Below, one piece after another: positions 47,657-56,596 of a stretch of 64,000 bases of DNA (position 1 is the stretch's first letter; each line of letters starts with the position of its first letter). Position numbers and translations under genes: made by a program. The DNA is from Parietichytrium sp. I65-24A (taxonomy: Eukaryota; Sar; Bigyra; Thraustochytrida; Thraustochytriidae): NCBI GenBank assembly GCA_012862575.1, contig BLSF01000002.1, positions 620,001 through 684,000 on the forward strand. Direction: 5' to 3'. The notes beneath the pieces were generated by a model, which was not told where the DNA came from, did not search any database, and was given only the letters and a program-made list of their open reading frames with translations.

Positions 47657-49207
47657 ATGCGCGAAGAAGGGATCATACAGGAGCTTGATGCGTATGCTCA
47701 AAGGGTCATTGGCTCCATTCGTGCGAATGAGGCAGACATAAGAGCTGCAGAAACAAAGCTGAGGTTTGACCCGCGACAAAGGCAAAGTCGAGGTCGAGGT
47801 CGCGTGCGAGGAAGAGGCGTGATGAGCAAATCGGATGCCGGAAAGACCAGGAAATCTTTGGGAGGCGTCTCCACCCGTTTGGCTGATCTTAAAGCGCACA
47901 TGGACAAAAGGCACGGTGATACAGGAGTGAAGGATTATCTCGAAAGCGACGGGGAAGAGTCCGTGGATAGTTTTCTTCAAGCGCTAAAAGCTGAAGACGA
48001 CGACACTCTGCTTAAAGAATGGCGAGAAAAACACAGAGAGGCGGTGGCGACGTTCCGAAACTTACTTTCTGATTCAGAAGCTAGCGAGTATGGTAGCTTG
48101 TCAACTTCCAGCGCAGTGAATCGAAGTCGACTCTCAAGTGGGGTTAGTAGCTACGTGACCGAGCGATCAGGTAACTCTGGCACCGGAAGCCGCGCACGCA
48201 AGAAAAAGCGCTCAAAGAGAAAAACACTTCGATCCGTGAGTTCTAATCGCTCGCGAGCATCTTCCGCTCATTCTCGCTCTTCGAGCCGGTGCACATCACA
48301 CACAGTTGCAAGTCGGAACCGCCTGCAGAACACATCCCGACTAAGCTTAGGTGAACGCCCACTGATACCGCGGACTTCTGCGCCCAGTCAAAAGAAAAAG
48401 AAAAGCGTGAAAAAGACATCGTCTGGTAAGGTAAACAGCAACGTGCGCGGAGCTTATGACCTTCAGCAGCGCTTGCGCGAGGCGGAGAAAAAGGTGAATA
48501 TTCTCAAGAGAGAAAATGCCCAGTATGTCAAAGATAATCGTGCCATCACAAAGCAGCTCAAGAGCCTTCGTCTCAAGCTAAAACGGTCAAGGGAAAACGA
48601 GCAGGCAGCCACGGAGAGAATCTCGACCATGCAACAGGTGATCCAACAGCAAAAACAGGACCTCCTTATCACGAAACGGAAGGAATCTACTACGAATCGC
48701 GGACGTTCAGGCACAGAAAAGCTGCAAGCCGCCTTAAGCCACACGAAGATCAGACTTGAAGCAAGCGAGCGAGAGATTGAAGAATTGAGAAAGCAGCTCA
48801 GTTCTGGCCGAGGGAGTGTAGGAAAGCTCGGCACAAGTGCGGCATACAGCCCCAGGAAGCAGGCAAGTCCAAGTAGAATGACGCAGAAAAGTGAAATGCC
48901 CGCGGCTGGATCTAAGTCCAGATCTAAGTCCAGATCTCCACCGCCACCGCCACCCAAAGAAAAGGACTCTTCGCCTTCGACCCCGCGAAGTGCGAATTTT
49001 TACAAATCATATGCCCGAGCGAAACCTCAAGCTGAAGAAACGCTAACAGACAGCCTGGAAAGCAGCAGTTCCGATGAAGAGTTGCTGTTTTCTTCAAGCA
49101 AACGATTTTCTCCCTCGAAAAAACAAGAGCCAGCACAGAACAAGTCTGCCATGGAACGGTACCAAAAGCTCAAGGAGATGTACCGCCAGAAGTACCAATA
49201 CTCCTGA
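47657..49207 (+). CDS. Ser/Arg/Lys-rich coiled-coil protein, unknown function
   Basis: A 516-aa protein with no recognised domain. Residues 1-40 are helical (QELDAYAQRVIGSIRANEAD). Residues 48-60 are an Arg/Gly stretch (SRGRGRVRGRG). About 165-250 is Ser/Arg/Lys-rich with basic clusters (RARKKKRSKRKTLRS), likely a nuclear signal or microtubule/nucleic-acid-binding region. A long coiled coil runs at about 270-385 (LQQRLREAEKKVNILKRENA, then KQLKSLRLKLKRSRENEQ). The C-terminal third is Ser/Pro-rich with PPPPPPKEKDSSPSTPRS and a conserved-looking end (ERYQKLKEMYRQKYQYS). It resembles a centrosomal, basal-body or cytoskeletal coiled-coil protein in style only. The frame is open about 23 codons upstream of the chosen ATG, so the N-terminus is not certain. 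Confidence 0.77.
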   Translation: MREEGIIQELDAYAQRVIGSIRANEADIRAAETKLRFDPRQRQSRGRGRVRGRGVMSKSDAGKTRKSLGGVSTRLADLKAHMDKRHGDTGVKDYLESDGEESVDSFLQALKAEDDDTLLKEWREKHREAVATFRNLLSDSEASEYGSLSTSSAVNRSRLSSGVSSYVTERSGNSGTGSRARKKKRSKRKTLRSVSSNRSRASSAHSRSSSRCTSHTVASRNRLQNTSRLSLGERPLIPRTSAPSQKKKKSVKKTSSGKVNSNVRGAYDLQQRLREAEKKVNILKRENAQYVKDNRAITKQLKSLRLKLKRSRENEQAATERISTMQQVIQQQKQDLLITKRKESTTNRGRSGTEKLQAALSHTKIRLEASEREIEELRKQLSSGRGSVGKLGTSAAYSPRKQASPSRMTQKSEMPAAGSKSRSKSRSPPPPPPKEKDSSPSTPRSANFYKSYARAKPQAEETLTDSLESSSSDEELLFSSSKRFSPSKKQEPAQNKSAMERYQKLKEMYRQKYQYS

Positions 49208-49408
49208 TATCGCGCAGGCCTATGTTTCTCGCATCGATTATGATGGCGGATGTTGAGCGCGTTTTATTCACGCTCAAAAGGAGCTAGTAGTTCTCTCGAG
49301 TTGAAATGAAAGTCTTTTGTACGTATCAACATCACATAATATGAACGACGGTGTAAAATAACAAAAACCTAAAGGGAGTGAGCGACATTGCCCCTCTACA
49401 GAATTTTC

Positions 49409-51424
49409 TCAGGAAGGCGTCACAAGTGCATTGTTCGACGATGTGTGGATGCCGCCAATCATGGTACGTAGTTTGTCAAGAGAATCCTCCAGGCCGCCTT
49501 CGCGCGAGACCTCGAGCCAGTGACTCTTGAAACGATCGGCTACGCCAACAAGCTCCTCTGTGTCGTGTACACACTTGCTCGATGGGTAGTGAAATCCTTT
49601 GTTGAAACGGGCGAGCCAAACATCTACCAGAAGGCGAAGCATATGCGCAGTCAATTCGAGTTGCTCCCTTTCTCTGCTACTTGGTCCACTCTCGTTGATG
49701 AGGATTTTCACCGTGCATTCGATCTCAACCTTGATCTTGAGTAGAGTTTTTCTCTTAACCCACACACGCTGAATTAAGAAATTTGCGAGAGGCCCCATCA
49801 CTTTGAGAAGCCGCTGAGGGTATGGCAAATTTGTAAAATTCTCAATCGCGAACCGGATGAGGTGATTGTCTTGTAAAGGCTCAGGCACTGCGAGAACTAT
49901 CCAGAGGAGCGACATATTCGGTAGCTTTGGGAGCATCTTGTATATGTTCCCAAGACGAAAGGCAGCAGAAGCAAGGTGCTCAGAAGGAAAGAGGCCAACG
50001 AATTCTGAGCGCAGAGCAATATCGGGTTCGGAAAGACTCTTGTCAAGCTGCTGAGGAGTGCGCCAAGCACTCATAGCCCCAACTAAATAACCGATGTAGG
50101 AGGTGCAAGGTTGTTGATGATGGCCATAGTCTCCCCAATCTGTCACAAGATATCCTTCGGCTCCCGCGCTTGCTCCAAAGTGCGCCGCCTCTTGAAGATT
50201 TTGGATAGCATTGTCTGTTCGCCCACTAATTGAGCACCAGGCGCTCGTTCCTGCAGCAACAAAGGTGCGGTGCCCTTTGCTTTTAAGGAACGAGATGCGT
50301 TTTTTCCAAGGATGCTTCTTTTCATAACCCCACTCCACCAAAATACAGTCTTTCGGAAACAAGGACACGTTTTTTTTGTTCACCCCATCGGCCCACATCA
50401 TTGTCGTTGCGCCAAGGTCCTTCACTACTGCATCAACTTTGCAGGCATACTCTGCAACAGACTTCCACTTTGGTGCCTTTGTTCTGCTAATTTTCCGTCC
50501 GAGATCGAAAGGCTCGTCCAGATTGACGTTGACCAAAGGTCGTTTGCTGTTGCTGTTCGTCTCAAAATTTGGGACCAAGTCATGGAGCAACTCACTCACT
50601 AGCTCCAAGGATTCTGGGTCAGAGGGACAAAGGGAAAAAGGCTCCTTGGCGAGATTGAAAGGGTGAACGACCCCTTCCGGGACCTCTGCCAAGTGCTTGT
50701 ACTTTTCGTGGCACAACCAGCGGTGCATATGACCCAATGTGTTTTGGCACGGCACCAACGTGACAAAGTGCTCCGCGCAGAAGCTGTCAAGCTCCTTTAT
50801 ATCGCTTGCTGTCATCGGCGTTGCCTGAGCCCATACAGTCTCGTGCCTTCGGTACGCGAATGTATGCTCCATGTAGAGTTGAACGTGATTGATTTTCAAG
50901 CTACTGAGGAGGGCGATGAGACGCTTAAGCGACGAGAGCTTCGGAACTCGATCACGGCTGATGTCCAGCAAAACACCGCGCGTCGCGAAGACAGGCGAGT
51001 CTTCAATTTTAATAACATCTTCAAAGGTGCTCCTCGTCTGCCTCAGAACCTGAAGAGTAGTTTGCAAGCCCCAAAAGCAAGCTGTAGGGGTCGTTCCGGT
51101 GACATGGACCTCATTGTCGTTCTTCAACTCCACAAGGTAATATTCGTCATTCGCGCTCGCCTCTCTGTCGCACTTTAACGAGATCTCAACACACAAGCCT
51201 CCCGGGCCGTTTGGTCCGCGTCTCTGAGGCTTGGCCGAACTTCTGTCCTGCGTAGTGAGCCCATTCTCCGTAAGCAGACCCGCGAACGACGTGCTGAAGG
51301 GTTGCGTAACCTCGTCAAAATTCAGCTTTGCCCGCGTGAATATGCGGTGTTCAGGCAGTACGGTGCCATCGTACGTCCCCAGCACCGCACCGCTCACCAA
51401 GATCGGCTCGGGAACCAATATCAT
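49409..51424 (-). CDS. GH20-family beta-N-acetylhexosaminidase-like protein
   Basis: A 671-aa glycoside hydrolase family 20-like protein, expected to act on terminal beta-linked GlcNAc/GalNAc. An N-terminal alpha/beta domain (YYLVELKNDNEVHVTGTTPT, ACFWGLQTTLQVL) precedes the TIM barrel. The barrel starts at about 150 with TRGVLLDISRDRVPKLSSLK and LKINHVQLYMEHTFAYRRHE, then LDSFCAEHFVTLVPCQNTLG and HMHRWL. The catalytic Asp-Glu pair would be in VNVNLDEPFDLG near 301-303, where most GH20 enzymes have GGDE. A later conserved segment is EGYLVTDWGDYGHHQQP. The closest pattern I recall is in bacterial GH20 proteins, so transfer is possible. The C-terminal 200 residues are helical. There is no signal peptide in the chosen frame, so it may be cytosolic, as is hexosaminidase D. 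Confidence 0.87.
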   Translation of the reverse strand: MILVPEPILVSGAVLGTYDGTVLPEHRIFTRAKLNFDEVTQPFSTSFAGLLTENGLTTQDRSSAKPQRRGPNGPGGLCVEISLKCDREASANDEYYLVELKNDNEVHVTGTTPTACFWGLQTTLQVLRQTRSTFEDVIKIEDSPVFATRGVLLDISRDRVPKLSSLKRLIALLSSLKINHVQLYMEHTFAYRRHETVWAQATPMTASDIKELDSFCAEHFVTLVPCQNTLGHMHRWLCHEKYKHLAEVPEGVVHPFNLAKEPFSLCPSDPESLELVSELLHDLVPNFETNSNSKRPLVNVNLDEPFDLGRKISRTKAPKWKSVAEYACKVDAVVKDLGATTMMWADGVNKKNVSLFPKDCILVEWGYEKKHPWKKRISFLKSKGHRTFVAAGTSAWCSISGRTDNAIQNLQEAAHFGASAGAEGYLVTDWGDYGHHQQPCTSYIGYLVGAMSAWRTPQQLDKSLSEPDIALRSEFVGLFPSEHLASAAFRLGNIYKMLPKLPNMSLLWIVLAVPEPLQDNHLIRFAIENFTNLPYPQRLLKVMGPLANFLIQRVWVKRKTLLKIKVEIECTVKILINESGPSSREREQLELTAHMLRLLVDVWLARFNKGFHYPSSKCVHDTEELVGVADRFKSHWLEVSREGGLEDSLDKLRTMIGGIHTSSNNALVTPS

Positions 51425-51823
51425 CTGCGCTTGTTCGCTCGGTCCGGCTTTGGCTCAGCGATCAACCGCCAACCCGCCTCCAAGGCATCAAAGGTGACCA
51501 CCTCCTCCTTCCTCCTTCCTCCCTCCCTCCCTCCCTTCTTGCCCACTCGACCGTCAAACCAGCCCGCTCTCTCTCTCTCTCTTTCACCCCGTGGAGTCGT
51601 GGCTCTCCCGCTCACTGTATGGCTCGAGTCCTCTGGGGCGCCCCTTCCAATTCCAATTGGTGTGTACTTGCTTCTGCGTTTGTTTCTGTGCCACCAGAGT
51701 ATGTCAGCGATGACTTTCTTCCATTTCTTATTACCATCAAACACAAGTCGAAGGTACGGGTACTATTGGTACTATGCGTTAGCAGAGGAAATATGTGGCG
51801 CTGCACTGTTTGTTATTAGTAGT

Positions 51824-51842
51824 GGTACTCACAGTCCGTGCC
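51824..51842. promoter_or_regulatory. GGTACTCACAGTCCGTGCC element upstream of the GH20 gene
   Basis: A copy of the recurring intergenic element about 400 bp before the GH20 start codon on the minus strand. Function is inferred from recurrence. Confidence 0.4.
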
Positions 51843-52676
51843 TTGGTATCTGGTTTCAAGGGTAATGAGATGTGCGACAGTGAGTACAGTGAGTTACCAA
51901 ATGTTACCAAAGTCGACATCGACGATGATGAGCATCATCAAGATGGGATTGAGAGCTTACTTGCTGTTACCGCTTGCTCATCAGGCAGCTGTCCACTGTG
52001 TCGCATCGCATCGCACTCTTCCTTGCTTACCTTTTACAGTTCGTTTTTCAACATACAATCAAAATGAAATGTATTGCATGTACGCTAAACTTGCAGTCAT
52101 GCCGAGGGCCCCTCGCCGGAACCCGTCCATTCGTTCATGTTCTCATTCATCGCACACCTGTAAAGCTGCACACCGTGGCATGGGAATGAAACACATGAAC
52201 TCGGAAGGAAGGAAGGAAGAAGGAGGGCGCAACAGCGGGGTGCTAGCGTGAGTACGGGCAGTGAATTGTGTGCCGCGCATGGGCCACTGTACATCACTGT
52301 ACCCGGTATGTGATTGCCGGGTAGGATGAGGACAAAGCGGTGGTTGCTCTCAATGTTGCGAGTAGCATTGCGAATCGGGACGTGTGCGCTTGGGCACAGG
52401 GAGAACAAGTGCGGCAGCCTGAGCAAAAAAAAAGTATCACCCGCTATCAGTTGGATTCAGTTGGCATCGGTTCACGCAGCTCGCCGTCGCTCGTTCCGCG
52501 GAGTGGAAGTGCCAATTACTTAAGGATCTGCAACGGGATAGACAGGCCTTTCGTTTGACTAACTACGGGCACAGTTAAGCTTATCACGGCGTTAGGTTTT
52601 GGCTTGGCGTGAATCTCGTCGAAAATGCGAAGATTCAATTTTCACAAACCTGTCAAAAACTTCCGGAAGATGTGCA

Positions 52677-52695
52677 GTACTCACCGTCAGTATCG
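52677..52695. promoter_or_regulatory. TACTCACCGTCAGTATCGG element
   Basis: Variant copy of the recurring element, about 90 bp before the tentative small membrane protein. It shares TACTCAC-GTCA-T-CGGT with the copy at 21872. Confidence 0.4.
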
Positions 52696-52764
52696 GTGTT
52701 GCAAGTGGCAACTTGAAAAGAAGGAGCGCGTACAGCAGAACTGGCCTGCAGGAAAGGTGTGGTT

Positions 52765-52983
52765 ATGGAGGTCCGCTTCCGACAGTGCGTGGTGAAGATG
52801 CCCCGCGACGAAGAACGAGGAGGAACAGTGGTTGCTGTGGCGCTCGTCTTTGCGACTTCTGCCGCAGCCGCGGTGCTTATCTGCGTCAAGGCCGGAATGG
52901 TGAATGAGCAGAGCGCAACAGCGCTAATTGGCGGATTTGGCGTGTTGGTGCTGCTAAAATCGGCCACCTTGCTCAGCCGCTAA
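52765..52983 (+). CDS. Tentative small two-helix membrane protein
   Basis: A short open frame of 72 codons from the ATG at 52765; ATGs at 52759 and 52798 are alternatives, the last giving MPRDEERGG as N-terminus. It has two hydrophobic segments, TVVAVALVFATSAAAAVLIC and TALIGGFGVLVLLKSATLL, joined by a short polar loop (VKAGMVNEQSA). The hydrophobic segments, charged N-terminus and neat stop right after KSATLLSR suggest a real small membrane protein, but no family is recognised. It sits between the GH20 gene and xylulokinase, transcribed toward the latter. The evidence is composition only. Confidence 0.42.
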   Translation: MEVRFRQCVVKMPRDEERGGTVVAVALVFATSAAAAVLICVKAGMVNEQSATALIGGFGVLVLLKSATLLSR

Positions 52984-53108
52984 TCGCAGAAGAGAGTCGC
53001 CTGTTTTTGAGTACAATTTTCATTTGCCCCGCATTGAACACTTTAAAAAACCCGCCGCCGTCCCGACAGATGCTAAAAACTAACTTTGCGTTTGCAGCAA
53101 ACGATTCG

Positions 53109-54653
53109 CTAGAGCTTGTTTTCTATCTCTTGGTATCTCTTCTCGTCCACGCAAGCTATTGTCAACTCAACGTTGCATTCGCGCAATTCAGTTTTTGGAG
53201 CACCTGTATTGGACACAGCAAACCTCGCCTTAATGGCTGCGCCACGACAGGCCGAGTCTTTCTCTTCCAAAGCGAAAACGGGAACTCCAAGAACTGCCCG
53301 GAAAACTGCGAGTGTGGCTTCGCTCTTACTGCCTCCGCCGGTGACAATGACGCGATCGAAGGTAGCACCCATTGCCTTGAGTTGCGCCTTGATACTCAAG
53401 GCGCGCGATATGAACACTCCTCGGACCTTTTGCTGCCAAGATAGCCGACTTGGATCCAGCTCTGCACCGTTACCCGGCGAGAAAGCCCGCTCACAAGGTC
53501 CAAAAACTCTAGGAGCAATTTCTGTTTGTGGAAAGTGGTAGTAGAACACATCCTCTGCGTCAGCATCTGGCTTTAAAAGTGCCTCTTCCACATCTTGCCA
53601 GCTCTTGTTCTTCGTTTTGACCGCGTTTCGAGCAGCGCCACCATTCTTGAAACAAATCATGACCATGTGACCTGACGTCATAGGGTGTGGAAATACTGAA
53701 ATTCCTCCAGAGGACACGTCCACCTGCTCTTTGTTTTCAAGTTGTATGAGCACTGTATCCGAGGTCCCCAGGCTGATGATCAGGTCCGTCTTCCGGTCGG
53801 CGCATCCCACCAAAGTTGCTGGATTGTCCCCGGTAAAAGCCACTACTCTGCATTGGTCAGAGAACCCATAGCGGTCCACAAAATAGCCTGATATGTTGCC
53901 CACTACCTCTGTGCTAGGGCACAACCCTCCCAGTTTGTCACTCAACCCTGGCGCGGCAAATATATGGTCAGCATTTTCAAGCCATGAGTATGGCTCCCGT
54001 GATACGTCCATCAAATTCATGCCTCCAGCGTCAGAGTAGTCAGTTGGGGCGGGTAACCCAAGGAAAATACTGCATAATGCCGTACTCAACAATTGTATCA
54101 AGGTCGTTTTGTCGTACACCTCGCGATCCAAGCGACAAATTCTGCTGATTTGATTTCCGGTGAATCTTTCCAGAGCAACTGAACCGGTTTTCCTCGCCAT
54201 AGCGTCCCTTCCGCCAATTCGACTTTCCGCCTCTCTGCACTCTTGTGCCGTGCTTGAGTCTGCCCATACGGGGCTGAGCTCCATTGCCAGAGAATCCTGA
54301 GTTTTGAGCTGTTCAGAAAGTCGAACATGCGGATCCCATTTCTCCGGGAATGCCCTCCACCACACACTGGAATGCTGCTGAGCATCTCCAGATAAGGCTA
54401 CTACTTCCGACAAGGCAATCTCACTTTTCTCAAGTTTTTCCAGCACGAGGTCAAGTGCCTCCAGCCACATGAGCGTCGGCGCGCGCACGGCCCCATCCTC
54501 CAATGTAATTTGACCCGCAGTCGTGCCAAACTGAGGCAGCTCCTCATCGAATACCACAGCTTGCTCCTCAACTCTTTCCAGCGTCTCCTCTTCGTACACG
54601 GTTGCCTTCAGCGACTGCGTCCCGGCGTCAATCCCCAATATGTACTTGCCCAT
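53109..54653 (-). CDS. XYLB: Xylulokinase (FGGY carbohydrate kinase)
   Basis: A 514-aa kinase that phosphorylates D-xylulose to xylulose 5-phosphate, feeding the pentose phosphate pathway. I start at 54653 (MGKYILGIDAGTQSLKATVY), where the N-terminal ATP-binding phosphate-1 motif begins; an upstream ATG at 54731 adds 26 residues without homology. FGGY features: the sugar-binding segment SGDAQQHSSVWW, the activating segment TGNQISR, the DYSDAGGMNLMDV stretch, the catalytic Asp in AFTGDNPATLVG, the FGGY-type signature LIISLGTSDTVLIQL, and the C-terminal adenosine motif VIVTGGGSKSEATLAVFRAV. The Gln-His pair and DYSDAxGxNLxD are those of eukaryotic/bacterial xylulokinases rather than glycerol kinases. 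Length matches the family (480-540 aa). Single exon, no missing motif. Confidence 0.95.
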   Translation of the reverse strand: MGKYILGIDAGTQSLKATVYEEETLERVEEQAVVFDEELPQFGTTAGQITLEDGAVRAPTLMWLEALDLVLEKLEKSEIALSEVVALSGDAQQHSSVWWRAFPEKWDPHVRLSEQLKTQDSLAMELSPVWADSSTAQECREAESRIGGRDAMARKTGSVALERFTGNQISRICRLDREVYDKTTLIQLLSTALCSIFLGLPAPTDYSDAGGMNLMDVSREPYSWLENADHIFAAPGLSDKLGGLCPSTEVVGNISGYFVDRYGFSDQCRVVAFTGDNPATLVGCADRKTDLIISLGTSDTVLIQLENKEQVDVSSGGISVFPHPMTSGHMVMICFKNGGAARNAVKTKNKSWQDVEEALLKPDADAEDVFYYHFPQTEIAPRVFGPCERAFSPGNGAELDPSRLSWQQKVRGVFISRALSIKAQLKAMGATFDRVIVTGGGSKSEATLAVFRAVLGVPVFALEEKDSACRGAAIKARFAVSNTGAPKTELRECNVELTIACVDEKRYQEIENKL

Positions 54654-55199
54654 CTCGCCCTTGGCCTTCCTGGCCTGCTCTGACTTGGTCTTTATCAGAA
54701 CGTGCTCTGCCGAAAGAGCGTTGCGACTCACTCGGCGCGGACCTGATATCGTGCGCTGATTTATTGTTGACTATCCTCGCTCCCACGCGGCTTTTTACAT
54801 ACACATTGGCTTGCTCTGTCACTCGAATTCTGGGACGCTCAGGACGCTCAGTCAGCTCAGTCTCACTTGGCCATCAAGTCCTTCCAAGTTTGCCATTCTT
54901 CCAATTCTTCCAAATCTTCCTCTCTCTCTCCATCTCTCTCGTCGTGAAAATATCTAAATCTCTTCGTGAAGTTCGCATGTCCCTTCTTCTATTTTCAAAC
55001 AGAGACGTTCGACCTTCTGTAGAGCTCTCAGACAGCTCAAACTATAGGGTTCTGAATCGCAACGGACACCTGTATCTGATGACTAGTGCCGATATGTACA
55101 GTGCTAGTCCTCGTACACATTCCTGCTTGGGTTAACGAAAGCTCTGAGAGCTTGAGATGATTGAGAATGAGTTGTGAGCAAGAAACCCTCGACCCCAAA

Positions 55200-55262
55200 A
55201 GAGCCGAACAAAGAAAGAAACAAAGAAAGAAACAAACAAACAGACAAACAAACAAAGAAGCA
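55200..55262 (+). repeat. AAAGAAAC/AAACAAAC microsatellite
   Basis: A-rich units of AAAGAAAC, AAACAAAC and CAGACAAAC follow one another, directly visible; intergenic. Confidence 0.85.
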
Positions 55263-55562
55263 AACGACACTCGCGTTCATGAAAATTTGAATCAAATCGT
55301 ATTGGATTTCTCTGCTCGTATGAAAAATGTAATAACAATCCCAATCAAAAGGTGGCGCATGGGCGACCAAGAGTGGAAAGCCACAACGATCCGATTGATG
55401 GGTGGGCGGGTGGGGGCGCACAGGGTGTTTGCTTGGCTCATATATCATAGCAAGGCTGTGCTCACAAGTCTCGCAAGAGGTTGATGGCTGACGAACAGGC
55501 AACTTCACATTCAGTCACGATCCGTCATTATTGTCGCTGTTTCTAGTCGGCAGAGGAAACAG

Positions 55563-55596
55563 CGAGGGAGGGAGGGAGAGAGAGAGAGAGGGAGGG
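55563..55596 (+). repeat. GGGA/GAGA microsatellite
   Basis: GGGAGGGA units followed by a pure GA run and another GGGAGGGG block; intergenic. Confidence 0.8.
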
Positions 55597-56120
55597 GGTC
55601 GTTCACAGGAAACCAAGGTTTTGTCTAGAGGGAGTTCATACATTGCGAAAGTGTCTTGTACCTGCATTGCACCGGAACTACATACGAACGAGGGCAGAAA
55701 TTTAGAATTTAGAATTTAGAATTTAGGAAATAGACAAAAGGTGTGGCACTACCGACCACCTCCTCACGGTGAAGCGCGAGTGCATGCTTCCGAAGCATCT
55801 CTTTATGCGGCACAAGCTCCATAATAGCGTTCGGCGGAGAGACAGACAGAGATAGAAAGAGAGAGAGAGAGAGTTGCCCGTGTATTGAACGCTGAAACAG
55901 TGGATCAGAGGATGCAACGGTGGAGAAGCTGCATCTGTAAAAGATTGCTTGTGCTTTTTATACACTCTGTCTGGCTATTAGCCTGGCTGGGCGATCTAAT
56001 TGCTAATCGCTTATCGCTAAATTTTTTTGTAATCAAGCTCGGGTAGGAGGCTCGAGAAGGGGCGTTGAATTACCTGTGTATAATATATAAATTAGGAGCT
56101 TGTAGTCCGTTCGAAAAGTT

Positions 56121-56138
56121 ATTCACAGTCAATGTTGC
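56121..56138. promoter_or_regulatory. ATTCACAGTCAATGTTGC element upstream of the F-box-like gene
   Basis: A copy of the recurring intergenic element, sharing TCACAGTCAATG with the copy at 21872-21892. It lies about 460 bp before the start codon at 56597. Function inferred from recurrence. Confidence 0.4.
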
Positions 56139-56596
56139 TTTGATTGCAACGAATCGTTCTGCCCATTGAAGCTACTCTACAAAGCTTCACCATTGCGAAG
56201 GCATCCCTGCGCGAGCGAGAAAAGCGTGGGCGTATTTACAAGCTGCGAGCCGGCGCCGCTGGTGTTGACTCGGCGCTTCACTTCCGCGCAAGCACGCGGA
56301 CGTCGAACGCTCCTGAAGGCTTGTGGTTGGCGGGTAGCCGGCTCCTTCGACTGGGTCGAGTTACACACCAACGCCTCTTCAATTTGCTCTGCGCAGATCG
56401 AGAGCTGGGCGTGTTCGCGTACCCTGTGTCAGATAGGTGTTTTGAGATGCTCACGCGAATCTCGTCATTCTGACTGAATTGTAGTATCAAGTAAAGAGGT
56501 GAAAAGAGTTTGCGGCCCGCAAACGTGGTTGCAACTATTGGGGCCCGGTGAAGCGAGGCTTGCGAGGCTGGCAGAGCTATACAAGGAGGTCGGATC

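Larger units (their letters stand above)
51425..52764. other. Intergenic region upstream of the GH20 gene
   Basis: No gene is supported. It holds a CTCC/TTCC pyrimidine tract at about 51505-51540, a CT repeat at about 51569-51583, and two copies of the TACTCAC-GTC element (51824-51842 and 52677-52695). Confidence 0.55.
54732..56596. other. Gene-free stretch of 1.9 kb with microsatellites
   Basis: No gene is supported. It holds an AAAC/AAAG/CAGA-type microsatellite at about 55200-55262, a GGGA/GAGA run at about 55563-55596, TTTAGAA repeats at about 55698-55726, a GACA/GAGA run at about 55840-55874, and the ATTCACAGTCAATGTTGC element at 56121-56138 ahead of the F-box-like gene. ORFs at 56144-56473 and its other frames are not convincing. 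Confidence 0.55.

Noticed and set aside
56144-56477. Overlapping plus-strand frames of about 105 codons before the F-box-like gene
   Set aside because: Two frames and the opposite strand are equally open; no domain or codon bias singles one out.
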